IMG/VR virus record: IMGVR_UViG_3300037342_000050
Span: 1 to 28,956 of that record
From: a virus
Reading direction: 5' to 3' (one strand)
Length of the DNA stretch: 28,956 bases
The notes under the pieces are model-generated. The model searched no databases. It saw only the letters and a program-made list of their open reading frames with translations, and had not been told where the DNA came from. The translations under genes and the position numbers were made by a program. This document shows, piece after piece, positions 1-7,032 of the stretch (within the stretch, counting starts at the first letter, position 1; the number at the start of each line of letters is the position of its first letter).

Positions 1-1
1 C

Positions 2-502
2 GAGATACGCAGGCTTCGGGAGCAGGCCGAGAGGGAGGAGCGTGAGCGCCGTATCGCCGCCGAGAAGGCAGCTAGGGAGGCGGAAGTCGCCCGCATCGCC
101 AAGGAGCAGGCCGACGCAGCCGAAGCCGAGGAGCAGAGGAAACGCCTTGCCACAGGGGAGTCCGTCCCGCTCACCCTGGAGGAGGACGAACCGGAGCCCG
201 AGATGGAGGAACCCCCGCCGCCGGCCCCGAAGTCGCAGGCGCAGGTCGCCCTTGAAGCCGCGCTTCACGCCCCCGCGCCCGTCGCAGCCAGACCGCAGGG
301 GGTGGCCATGCGTGCGACCCTCAAGATTGCCAGCGTGGACGTCGCCAAGCTGCCGGAGCCGTTCATCACCAAGACGGCGAACATGGCGGGGATCAGGGCG
401 ACCTTCTGCAACGGCTGGAAGGACGGTGACGCGCTGCCCGTCTGCCCCGGCGTCACGTTTGAGGTGGAGCGGAGCGCGGCATCGACACGTCAGCGCATAT
501 GA
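2..502 (+). CDS. Coiled-coil phage protein, 5' end missing
   Basis: The reading frame is open from the left edge of the window to a TGA at 500-502, so the N-terminus is missing. The visible 166 residues begin with a charged Arg/Glu/Ala-rich stretch (about residues 1-50) that should form a long helical coiled coil. An acidic, proline-rich linker follows. The last 65 residues look like a small folded domain beginning near Met-Arg-Ala-Thr-Leu at 309. The layout resembles phage coiled-coil accessory proteins found beside recombination genes, but I do not recognise the family. The stop overlaps the next start (ATGA at 499-502), so it is the upstream member of the replication operon. An internal ATG at 203 gives only 99 residues and is less likely to be the true start because the coiled coil is continuous upstream. 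Confidence 0.75.
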   Translation, partial: EIRRLREQAEREERERRIAAEKAAREAEVARIAKEQADAAEAEEQRKRLATGESVPLTLEEDEPEPEMEEPPPPAPKSQAQVALEAALHAPAPVAARPQGVAMRATLKIASVDVAKLPEPFITKTANMAGIRATFCNGWKDGDALPVCPGVTFEVERSAASTRQRI

Positions 503-921
503 GCATGGAGGAATATCAGAAGGCTTCCACAGAGGCCAGCGAGCGAGAGATCGAGACGGCGCTCGCGGAGCACGTTGCCGGGCTTCCTGTGCTTACCGGC
601 ATTGAAAAGAGCATTTACGGGAGGGCCTTTGGAGACACCAAGGAGTTCAAGATGCCCACGATTGACGGGCAGGGATGGTTTGCGTCTGAGGCCCCGCGCT
701 ACCTGCATGACCTTCGCGCCATGTTTGAACTGCTGGACAAGTGGCCGCACGGGTTTGAGTGGGGCAAGAGGGGGGTTTATTCCACCGCGCCTGGCGAGTA
801 TTTCTGCACGATCCCCGTGACCGGAGCCCGCGACGGTAAGTTCTATAGGGCCGGCGCGAGCACTCTGGAATTGGCGGCAGCCAAGGCACTCATGATGACC
901 AAGGAGCTCGCAAACCCATGA
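499..921 (+). CDS. Hypothetical phage protein, 140 aa
   Basis: Encodes 140 residues that I do not recognise. The N-terminal third is acidic and helical (Glu/Ala/Ser-rich). The middle contains aromatic residues (Trp, Tyr, Phe) in a pattern typical of a small globular domain, and the C-terminal part ends in an alanine/leucine-rich helix. No signal peptide, membrane segment or cysteine cluster is visible. The ATG overlaps the previous stop (ATGA), and the stop overlaps the next start in the same way at 918-921, so translation is probably coupled. Position between the coiled-coil protein and the nuclease/resolvase/helicase set suggests a DNA-metabolism accessory role, which is inference from context only. 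Confidence 0.75.
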   Translation: MSMEEYQKASTEASEREIETALAEHVAGLPVLTGIEKSIYGRAFGDTKEFKMPTIDGQGWFASEAPRYLHDLRAMFELLDKWPHGFEWGKRGVYSTAPGEYFCTIPVTGARDGKFYRAGASTLELAAAKALMMTKELANP

Positions 922-1175
922 GCGACGAAACCCTAACCGACCCTGAGGTCACGCCCGCTGTACTGGACCTGATGGGCCACTTCCTGCGCGATGTGCCGCA
1001 GATTGGTCGCGGGGACTTCATGCGGACAAAGAATCTGCTTCGCGGCATCCGGCTTGAGCGCGACCCCTCCCTCTTGGAAGGCCAGCACTTCGGGCGCCAG
1101 AAATGCCACCCGGGGTACAGGCAGGTTCGCAGTAACGACGTTGGGCTGGAGGTGGAGCAATATGAGCGAGCCTAG
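918..1175 (+). CDS. Hypothetical phage protein, 85 aa
   Basis: A small 85-residue protein of unknown function. It begins with an acidic segment, then a basic stretch rich in Arg and His (about residues 35-70), which would suit nucleic-acid contact but is not a recognisable motif. The start ATG overlaps the preceding stop. An AAGGAG sequence lies about 11 nt upstream (near 900), one of the few plausible Shine-Dalgarno sites in the window. The 3' end overlaps the next gene by 14 nt. No paralogue is seen in the window. Confidence 0.65.
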   Translation: MSDETLTDPEVTPAVLDLMGHFLRDVPQIGRGDFMRTKNLLRGIRLERDPSLLEGQHFGRQKCHPGYRQVRSNDVGLEVEQYERA

Positions 1176-1548
1176 AATACCTGAGAGGGTCCTTGCCACG
1201 CTTCTGCGCCTATCCGCCGAGCCGGGTAGCGGCGAGAATTGGCGCATGGCGCAACGCGCCGAGGTCGCTGGTGGCCCAATCACAGACCTGTCTTATTTCG
1301 GCAAGGAGCCATTCCTCTACAGTCACGTCCCGACGATCATGGTTGATCGCAAGGATCTGTGCGGCGCGGCGCTGGAATACGTCGAGGGCTACCGCGCTGC
1401 GAAGCATGAAACGAAGGTCGCCAACGACCGGGCGCAGCGAATGAGGATCGTCCTGAGCGGTCTTAATAGCGTGCTCCGTTACATGGAGATACTGGACCAC
1501 CCGGCGCTCACAGACGAGGACCGTAAGTTTATCGAATCGGGAGAATGA
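1162..1548 (+). CDS. Hypothetical phage protein, 128 aa
   Basis: The frame opens at 991, but the ATG at 1162 is preferred. It is preceded by GGTGGAG at a reasonable distance and overlaps the previous gene by only 14 nt, whereas the upstream part is a shadow of that gene. The product is about 128 residues, mostly helical, with a central segment holding Asp-Arg-Lys and alanine-rich helices and an acidic C-terminus. No known domain is recognised. The stop overlaps the ATG of the nuclease gene (ATGA at 1545-1548), so it belongs to the same operon. Confidence 0.65.
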   Translation: MSEPRIPERVLATLLRLSAEPGSGENWRMAQRAEVAGGPITDLSYFGKEPFLYSHVPTIMVDRKDLCGAALEYVEGYRAAKHETKVANDRAQRMRIVLSGLNSVLRYMEILDHPALTDEDRKFIESGE

Positions 1549-2696
1549 GCGCCAAGCCACGCATCCGTGCGAGTGAGTTAGACTCCCTCATCCGCTGCCC
1601 CGGCAGCCGGACGCTGCGGGCCATCGTGGAGCGCAGGGGAGGCGACGACGCCAAGGAGGGAACGGCGCTCCACTGGATGATTGCCCAGCATCTCGTGCGC
1701 GAGATGAAGGCGACCGCGCCGGACTTGGGCGACATCGCCACCATCCTGCCAGCCTACAGGCTCTCGGATAGCGTCAAGTGGATCGTTCCCTGGTGCGTCT
1801 CGCAGGTGGAGGAGCACATACCCTCCTTCTACGCGCTTGAGGTCGAGACGGAGCTTGAATGGGAGTTCCCGCGCTTCGTCCTCACCGGCCACATCGACTG
1901 CGCGGGCACGTCGCCCGACGGCGCAATCGCCCGCGACTTCGACTGGAAGTGTGGCCGCATCGCGGTGGACGCCGCAGACGAGAACTGGCAGGTGCGCGGC
2001 TACCAAGTCCTGCGCCGCAAGGTCTATGGCATAATGGCGTCCCAGTTTCGCATCGCCCAGCCGTGGAACGACGACGACTTCGACGAGCGCGTAAGCCTTT
2101 CCGAGATCAGCGGAGCGGAGGCGCTGGACGCCCTCTGCGACGAACTGGAGGGTGCGGTCAATGCGGCCCTCGACAGGCCGATGGAGGTTGAAACGGGCGT
2201 TTCGCAATGCAAATACTGTGTGGGCCAAAACTGTCCCGCAATCCGCGAGGAGATCGAACTTATGAAAATGACGCTGACGCCCGAAGCCTTGGGCACCATC
2301 CGGGCGACCCCCGACGACGCAACGCTCGTTGACTGGGTGATTCGCGGCAGGACGCTCACGAAGCCGATAGACGACGCTGCGGCGCTTCTCAAGGAGCGCA
2401 TCGAGGCCAGCGGGCCGATAGCCTACGAGGGCGGCACCGCCCGCCTCTCCGAGGAGCCCAGCGGCTTCGACGTCGTGGACCCGGCGGGCATGTACCGCGA
2501 GATGACGGCGGTCCTCTCCCCGGAGCAGATGGGGCCAGCCTTGTCGTACTCGGGCACGAAGATCAAGAAGGCATTGAGCGAGGCGCTCAATATCCCACTC
2601 GGGGGCAAGAGCGCCGTGACCGCCAAGGGCTTCTTCGAGGCCCGGTTCGCCGCGTTCCTCAAGGCCAAGACGAGGAAGCTGCTGCATTTTGGATGA
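1545..2696 (+). CDS. DUF2800-like PD-(D/E)XK nuclease with probable Fe-S cluster
   Basis: A 383-residue protein with the signature of RecB/Cas4-type PD-(D/E)XK nucleases as seen in phage DUF2800 proteins. Visible motifs in order: Cys18 in an N-terminal Leu-Ile-Arg-Cys-Pro-Gly motif; GTALHW at 39-44; GHID with Asp118; an Asp-x-Asp-Trp-Lys motif at 131-135 giving the catalytic Asp133 and Lys135; and Gln154 in a Gly-Tyr-Gln motif. Cys222, Cys225 and Cys230 with Cys18 match the one-plus-three cysteine layout that holds a 4Fe-4S cluster in AddB/Cas4-type nucleases. About 150 further residues form a C-terminal region. It sits just before a RusA-like resolvase and a helicase, so a role in DNA end processing or recombination is inferred. 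Start chosen by ATGA coupling to the previous gene. Confidence 0.8.
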   Translation: MSAKPRIRASELDSLIRCPGSRTLRAIVERRGGDDAKEGTALHWMIAQHLVREMKATAPDLGDIATILPAYRLSDSVKWIVPWCVSQVEEHIPSFYALEVETELEWEFPRFVLTGHIDCAGTSPDGAIARDFDWKCGRIAVDAADENWQVRGYQVLRRKVYGIMASQFRIAQPWNDDDFDERVSLSEISGAEALDALCDELEGAVNAALDRPMEVETGVSQCKYCVGQNCPAIREEIELMKMTLTPEALGTIRATPDDATLVDWVIRGRTLTKPIDDAAALLKERIEASGPIAYEGGTARLSEEPSGFDVVDPAGMYREMTAVLSPEQMGPALSYSGTKIKKALSEALNIPLGGKSAVTAKGFFEARFAAFLKAKTRKLLHFG

Positions 2697-3198
2697 TATG
2701 CCGCTCGACCTGGAGGAGCCCCCTTCGTCCGTCCGCTATATCTCGTTCTTCGTGGTGGGCACGCCGTCGCCCGGCGGCTCCAAACGATTCGTAGGCTTCG
2801 GTAAGCGCACGGGGCGCGCCATCCTGATAGACGACGCAGGCGAGCGCAACCGCAACTGGAAGGCCGCAGTCGCAGCCGAGGCGCACAACGCCAAGGTCGC
2901 CCAGAAGTGGATAACCTGCCCTCCCGGCGTCGCGCTGTCGTGCGAGATGGTGTTCCTCATGCCCCGCCCCAAGGGGCATTACCGCACCGGCAAGAACGCG
3001 GGCCTGCTCCGCGAGGGTGCGCCGGCATCCCCCACGACCAAGCCCGACACGCTCAAGCTGGCAAGGTCCACGGAGGACGCCTGCACCGGAATCGTGTGGG
3101 CTGACGACGCCCAGACGGTCCACCTGACGCTCATCAAACGCTACGCCATGGCGCACGAGTCGCCGGGCTGCGAGATACTCTGCCATGCCCTACCTTGA
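2689..3198 (+). CDS. RusA-like Holliday junction resolvase
   Basis: A 169-residue protein of the RusA endodeoxyribonuclease type, which cuts Holliday junctions and replication forks in phage recombination. The C-terminal half carries the family signature: a Lys-Pro-Asp motif, then a helix (Leu-Ala-Arg-Ser-Thr-Glu-Asp-Ala), then Gly-Ile-Val-Trp-Ala-Asp-Asp-Ala-Gln and a final Lys-Arg-Tyr strand. The second Asp of the usual Asp-x-Asp-Asn is absent, as in the KPD-type variant of the family. The N-terminal PGGSKRF segment matches the early strand of RusA proteins. The frame opens with TTG at 2689, overlapping the nuclease stop by 8 nt. ATG at 2698 would shorten it by three residues and is equally plausible. 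Confidence 0.75.
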   Translation: MDDMPLDLEEPPSSVRYISFFVVGTPSPGGSKRFVGFGKRTGRAILIDDAGERNRNWKAAVAAEAHNAKVAQKWITCPPGVALSCEMVFLMPRPKGHYRTGKNAGLLREGAPASPTTKPDTLKLARSTEDACTGIVWADDAQTVHLTLIKRYAMAHESPGCEILCHALP

Positions 3199-4933
3199 GC
3201 TGGAGGAGCCGGAGGGGGAGATAGAACCCGGCGAGGTGGACCTGCCTATCCCGGGAGGCATGACGCTGCGGGACTACCAGAAGCGGGCCATCCTTGCGGT
3301 CGAGGAGGGTTGGGCGACGTACAAGAGGCAGCTTGTCGTCATGGCGACAGGCACGGGAAAAACCGTGACCTTCTCCAAGATCGCGCAGGACGAGGTGCGG
3401 CGTGGCCGCAAGGTCGTCATCGTTTGCCACACTGAGGAGTTGATCGCGCAGGCCGCCGACAAGCTGCTTCGTTGCACGGGAATCGTCGCGGGCATAGAGA
3501 AGGCCGATGAGTATGCGAGTGCGTCCGACTCCGTTGTTGTCGCATCCATCCAGACCCTCTCGCGGGAGAACCGCCTCCTTGGATTTCCGCAGGACCACTT
3601 CGGCCTCGTAATCATAGACGAATGCCACAGAAGTCTGAGTGTGACGCACCTGCGCGTCATTAATTACTTTCACTTTGGCGAGCGCAGTTTGGACCCCGAC
3701 TGGGTTGCCCCCCTTCCCGGCGAACCGTGCGAGAGATTTGCCCGCATCCTTGGATTCACCGCAACGGCGGATCGTGGGGACAGGCGCAATCTCGGCCAGA
3801 TCTACGATCATTGCCCCCGCGAGTGCGAGTTTGGCCTGCTGGAGGCATGCCGCGAGGGCTATCTGGTGCGTCCAGTTGCCAAGCTGCTCCCCCTCAAGAT
3901 CGACGTCGAGGGCGTGAAGATGCGGGGGCGGGACTTGGACTCGCAGGAGGTCGCGGAAAGGCTGACGCCGCTCCTGAACGAGATAGCACGCCAGATAAGG
4001 ATCGAGGCGTGGGACCGAAAGACAATCGTGTGGCTTCCGTCGATCGACAGCGCCCGAAGGCTCTCCGAGGCTCTTGCCGCCACCGGCCTCAAAGCCAATT
4101 TCGTCTCGGGCGAATGCCCGGACAGGGCGGAGAAGATCGAGGCGTTCAGGCAGGCAGGACCTGGCTCCGTCATGTGCAACGCCATGCTGCTCACGGAGGG
4201 GGTGGATATCGTGGACGTCGACTGCGGCTGCATGCTTCGCGTCACCACGATCCGCAGCCTACTGGCGCAGGCCATGGGTCGCGGGATGCGCGTGCTGCCT
4301 GGTGTCATTGACGGGCTGGAGACAGCGGCGGAGAGGCTTGCGGCCATCGCCAAGTCCGCCAAAAGAATGATGCTAATTTTGGATTTCACATGGGTGTCAA
4401 CGCGCCTTGACCTAGTTAAGCCGGTGGACCTCGTTATCCAGCGCCCCGACCTTCGCAAGCAGGCGGAGGAGACGGCTGAGAGGACGGGGATAACGGACCT
4501 CCTGGACCTTGAGGCAACGGCGTCCCGCGACCTGCTTGTGTCGCTACAGGAGGCGGCCAAGAAGCACGCGAGGAAGGCCGCGAGGACGCTTGACCCGCTG
4601 GCGTGGGCGGTGGAACTGGGCGACGCCCGACTTGCCGCCTACGAGCCCGAGACGGAGCTGGAGAGACGTCCCCCGACCGAGGGGATGCTCAACTTCCTTC
4701 GCCGCCAGCGTATCGACGTCAGCCAAGTCACCTGCTTTGGGCTGGCTAGGGAGATGATAGCCCGCATAACGAACAGGTTCAGGATGGACCTAGCGACGCC
4801 CCACCAGCTTCACTTTCTCGCGCAGCTTGGCTTTGACCGCGAGAAGGCCGTCGTCCTCTCGCAGCGGGACGCCACGGCCACCATCGACGCGCTGCTATCC
4901 GAAAAGAAGAACCGCCATGCACAACGAAAGTAA
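3185..4933 (+). CDS. SF2 DEAD/DEAH-box helicase
   Basis: A 582-residue superfamily 2 helicase of the type III restriction/SSL2-like group, expected to use ATP to unwind or translocate on DNA. Motifs in order: an LRDYQ motif near residues 28-32; Walker A ATGTGKT at 54-60; the DECH Walker B at 145-148; Thr-Ala-Thr (motif III) at 192-194; an LLTEGVDI motif V near 335-342; and QAMGRGMR (motif VI with arginine finger) at 362-369. The C-terminal 200 residues are a charged helical extension without recognised domains. It overlaps the resolvase by 14 nt and the downstream methyltransferase by 17 nt. With the nuclease and resolvase it forms a replication/recombination module. It could also act as a replicative or origin-opening helicase, which the sequence cannot decide. 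Confidence 0.85.
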   Translation: MPYLELEEPEGEIEPGEVDLPIPGGMTLRDYQKRAILAVEEGWATYKRQLVVMATGTGKTVTFSKIAQDEVRRGRKVVIVCHTEELIAQAADKLLRCTGIVAGIEKADEYASASDSVVVASIQTLSRENRLLGFPQDHFGLVIIDECHRSLSVTHLRVINYFHFGERSLDPDWVAPLPGEPCERFARILGFTATADRGDRRNLGQIYDHCPRECEFGLLEACREGYLVRPVAKLLPLKIDVEGVKMRGRDLDSQEVAERLTPLLNEIARQIRIEAWDRKTIVWLPSIDSARRLSEALAATGLKANFVSGECPDRAEKIEAFRQAGPGSVMCNAMLLTEGVDIVDVDCGCMLRVTTIRSLLAQAMGRGMRVLPGVIDGLETAAERLAAIAKSAKRMMLILDFTWVSTRLDLVKPVDLVIQRPDLRKQAEETAERTGITDLLDLEATASRDLLVSLQEAAKKHARKAARTLDPLAWAVELGDARLAAYEPETELERRPPTEGMLNFLRRQRIDVSQVTCFGLAREMIARITNRFRMDLATPHQLHFLAQLGFDREKAVVLSQRDATATIDALLSEKKNRHAQRK

Positions 4934-5624
4934 CCTCATGCAGACCGCCGAGAACTGGTGGGTGCTGCGCCACGACACCCACCTCAGCCGATGGATCGAG
5001 CACCACCGCCGCCTCGACATCGCGGTGGGGGAACTCCTCCCCTTCCAGAAGTACATCCCTGTTGGCGGCACGGTGATCGACGTCGGGGCGTCCTTGGGCG
5101 ACCACACGGCGACCTACGCCGACTTCGTGGGGCCGACCGGCAAGGTCATCGCCTTCGAGCCCAACCCCGACAGCGCGGAGTGCCTTCGCCGCAACATGGC
5201 AGGCTACCCCAACGTGCTGGTCGTCGAGGCGGGGCTCTCGGATTCCACCGGCACGGCATGGCTGGAGCGGGACGCCAACGTGGGGGCATCCCACCTGACG
5301 CGGGCCACCGAGGGATCGACCGGCGACGTCCGTACCGTGACGCTGGACGACTTCGTGGCGGCGAACCCCGGTTGGCTCAAGCGCCTCGACTTCGTGAAGA
5401 TCGACGCCGAGGGCTTCGAACCGTTCATCCTGGACGGGGCGACAAAGACCCTGGCACGCTTCCGGCCGGTCCTCATGCTGGAGGTGAACCAGGGCCAGCT
5501 CCAGAAGCAGGCGATTCTCACCGAGGAGCTGCTGGCGCGGCTGTCGGGCGCGCAGTACAAGTACGCGGCGTGCAGCGGGTCCGAGGGAAGCGACCAGTGG
5601 GACGCCTTGGCTCTCCCGCGGTGA
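4917..5624 (+). CDS. FkbM-family methyltransferase
   Basis: A 235-residue SAM-dependent methyltransferase of the FkbM type. The SAM-binding signature VIDVGASLGDHT lies at residues 53-64, the acidic EPNP motif at 81-84 and the FkbM hallmark KIDAEGFE at 161-168, with the expected length. Family members typically O-methylate sugars or other glycan-like substrates. The open frame begins at 4827, but ATG 4917 overlaps the helicase by only 17 nt and starts the recognisable domain. ATG 4938 is another possible start. Its place at the end of a DNA-metabolism operon is odd. Together with the glycosyltransferases elsewhere in the window it may modify a phage or host glycan (inference). Confidence 0.85.
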   Translation: MHNESNLMQTAENWWVLRHDTHLSRWIEHHRRLDIAVGELLPFQKYIPVGGTVIDVGASLGDHTATYADFVGPTGKVIAFEPNPDSAECLRRNMAGYPNVLVVEAGLSDSTGTAWLERDANVGASHLTRATEGSTGDVRTVTLDDFVAANPGWLKRLDFVKIDAEGFEPFILDGATKTLARFRPVLMLEVNQGQLQKQAILTEELLARLSGAQYKYAACSGSEGSDQWDALALPR

Positions 5625-5911
5625 GCCTTCGGATAGCCATAAGCCTCTACTGCGACCGCTGCGGGGCGTTCCTCTGCAAGGACTGGAGCCGCGGCTGCGG
5701 GGAGGACGGGCGCAGGCGCAGCGTGGCCGCCGTTGCCCGCAAGATGCAGGTCATGGCCCCGGGGGTCTCGGAAACCACGATCGAGCACGTGGAGCACGTC
5801 TGCGCGGACTGCCGGAAGGAGGAGGATTTCGGCACGCAGGAGGCGGTCAGGACGACCTTCTATCCGAGGCCCAAGGGGCGCGGGTTTCCGCCGCTGCCGG
5901 GGGCTACCTAG
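5621..5911 (+). CDS. Small zinc-binding protein (two CxxC)
   Basis: A 96-residue protein starting at a GTG whose last two bases belong to the methyltransferase stop (GTGA at 5621-5624). It has a CxxC at residues 11-14 (Cys-Asp-Arg-Cys) and another at 61-64 (Cys-Ala-Asp-Cys), separated by an Arg-rich stretch, plus single cysteines at 19 and 26. The paired CxxC motifs suggest one structural zinc site bridging the protein. The family is not recognised. It ends with a basic Pro/Arg/Gly tail. The end overlaps the convergent minus-strand gene by 8 nt (5904-5911). Confidence 0.65.
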   Translation: MSLRIAISLYCDRCGAFLCKDWSRGCGEDGRRRSVAAVARKMQVMAPGVSETTIEHVEHVCADCRKEEDFGTQEAVRTTFYPRPKGRGFPPLPGAT

Positions 5912-6143
5912 CCGCCTGCGTCTTTAGCGACCGCAGCGGAAGCGGCTGCACCTTGCGCGCGGCCTCGGGGAACATCGGCACAATCCGTCCCGTTTTCTCG
6001 TCGTGGGTGAGCATCTTGGGCATAAGCTCGGCTGGCGGCGGTGAATATGGCTTCATGGCCAGCAATCGTGCCCATTTCTGAAAAGCCCGCCAATGGGGTG
6101 TTTGCTCCACCACCCCCCAGTCCGTCTTTGGCTTCTTCGGCAT
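5904..6143 (-). CDS. Hypothetical small basic protein, 79 aa
   Basis: A 79-residue basic protein with no recognised domain. It starts with a lysine-rich tail (Met-Pro-Lys-Lys-Pro-Lys), has two tryptophans in a short helical segment and ends with an Arg/Lys-rich stretch. No membrane segment or cysteines are present. It is the last gene of the leftward operon and meets the plus-strand zinc protein with an 8-nt overlap. No Shine-Dalgarno is visible, as the start is preceded by CCCACCCC. It is 12 nt downstream of the coiled-coil membrane protein stop, and the tight packing supports it as real. Confidence 0.6.
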   Translation of the reverse strand: MPKKPKTDWGVVEQTPHWRAFQKWARLLAMKPYSPPPAELMPKMLTHDEKTGRIVPMFPEAARKVQPLPLRSLKTQAAR

Positions 6144-6155
6144 GGGGTGGGCCGG

Positions 6156-6605
6156 TTAGCGCGGGGTTGGCCGCGATGTCAGTTCCGACATTCGCTCGCC
6201 TTGGTCCGTCACCTTCTGGTCAACGGTAGCCACCTTGACGTCGAGCGCGTGGACGTCGGCGCCCACCTGCTTCACCGCCGCGAATATTCGCTCCTCGACC
6301 GCGCTCGTCTGGTCCTGCCTCGCCGTGACCCCGACCAGGATCGCCGTATGGCCATCCGCGATGGCCGACACCTGCTTTAGCTGCGCCTTCAGGGCGTCCA
6401 CATCGGCCTTGGCCGCCACGACGTCGGGATTGAAGCTCGCGGTCTTGGCGGAGAGGTAAACCAAGCCCGCCAAAAGGAGGCAGCCGACCGCGCCAAGGAT
6501 GCCCTTCAGCGCCCACTTGAAGGCAACGCTGCCAACCCTTGACGCGATCCGGTCCGCAGGTGAGGAGGAGAAATCCGGCTTTCGTTCGTAGGCCGCGCTT
6601 GGCAT
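6156..6605 (-). CDS. Membrane-anchored coiled-coil protein, 149 aa
   Basis: A 149-residue protein with one predicted membrane segment at about residues 33-53 (Trp-Ala-Leu-Lys followed by a Gly/Leu/Ala/Val-rich run), then a long heptad-like helix (Ala/Val/Asp/Lys pattern) to the C-terminus. That is the layout of a single-pass protein with a coiled coil on one side of the membrane. It might belong to a lysis or membrane-attachment set, but no spanin or holin motif is recognised. The preceding 166 bp hold an intrinsic terminator and a second small hairpin, so it probably has its own minus-strand promoter between 6606 and 6695, though I could not identify clear boxes. Confidence 0.65.
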   Translation of the reverse strand: MPSAAYERKPDFSSSPADRIASRVGSVAFKWALKGILGAVGCLLLAGLVYLSAKTASFNPDVVAAKADVDALKAQLKQVSAIADGHTAILVGVTARQDQTSAVEERIFAAVKQVGADVHALDVKVATVDQKVTDQGERMSELTSRPTPR

Positions 6606-6661
6606 GGCAATAGGGTGAGTAAGTACTTAACCCCATAGCCAAGCAAGTTACAAAGAGTACG

Positions 6662-6680
6662 CCTTTTCACGCGAAAAAGG
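6662..6680. other. Small AT-rich hairpin CCTTTT/AAAAGG
   Basis: CCTTTT at 6662-6667 pairs with AAAAGG at 6675-6680 around a 7-nt loop (CACGCGA). It lies between the terminator at 6700-6727 and the next gene on the minus strand. It may be part of a transcription control region. Function unknown. Confidence 0.35.
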
Positions 6681-6690
6681 AACTCGCCAA

Positions 6691-6727
6691 AACGCAAAAG
6701 GCCCCCTCCCGCGTCCGAGAGGGGGCC
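6691..6727 (-). terminator. Intrinsic terminator
   Basis: A perfect 9-bp stem joins GGCCCCCTC (6700-6708) and GAGGGGGCC (6719-6727) with a 10-nt loop. Read on the minus strand it is followed by TTTTGCGTTTT (complement of 6691-6700), the T-tract expected of a Rho-independent terminator. It lies 45 nt past the stop of the 86-aa membrane protein and would end the long leftward transcript before the 149-aa gene. Confidence 0.85.
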
Positions 6728-6771
6728 GATCGCCGGGAGCGACCCGGAGTCGTAGTATGGAGGAAATGTCG

Positions 6772-7032
6772 TTAGGCTGCCGGAGGCGTGGCAGCGGGCG
6801 TCGGGGCAGGTGCGGGAGTCGGCGCGGGCGCGGCGTGGATCAGGCCGACCTTCGTCTCGAGGGCGACCACGCGCACCTCCAGGTCATGCGCCAGTGTCGT
6901 TGCCTCAGCCTTTGCGTCCGCGACGTCGGCCTTGGCCTGCGCTGCGATCGTGAGGCCGTTGTGCTTGGCTTGATATGCGAGGAGGCCGCCGAGGATGGCG
7001 ACCACGAGGAGGACTATTTCTATGATGGTCAT
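6772..7032 (-). CDS. Small single-pass membrane protein with Pro/Ala tail
   Basis: The frame is open to 7281, but the true start is the ATG at 7032-7030. It overlaps the stop of the upstream gene as ATGA and immediately precedes a membrane helix. The product is about 86 residues: a hydrophobic segment at residues 3-20 (Ile/Val/Leu-rich), an Ala/Lys/Glu helix with heptad-like spacing, and a C-terminal Ala/Pro/Thr tail (residues 68-86). Such layout is common in small phage membrane accessory proteins. Holin or spanin roles are possible but not supported by any specific motif. It lies 45 nt before the terminator at 6700-6727. Confidence 0.65.
   Translation of the reverse strand: MTIIEIVLLVVAILGGLLAYQAKHNGLTIAAQAKADVADAKAEATTLAHDLEVRVVALETKVGLIHAAPAPTPAPAPTPAATPPAA

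Noticed and set aside
1578-2687. A 369-residue minus-strand frame
   Set aside because: It is antisense to the nuclease gene, which has catalytic and cysteine motifs in order.
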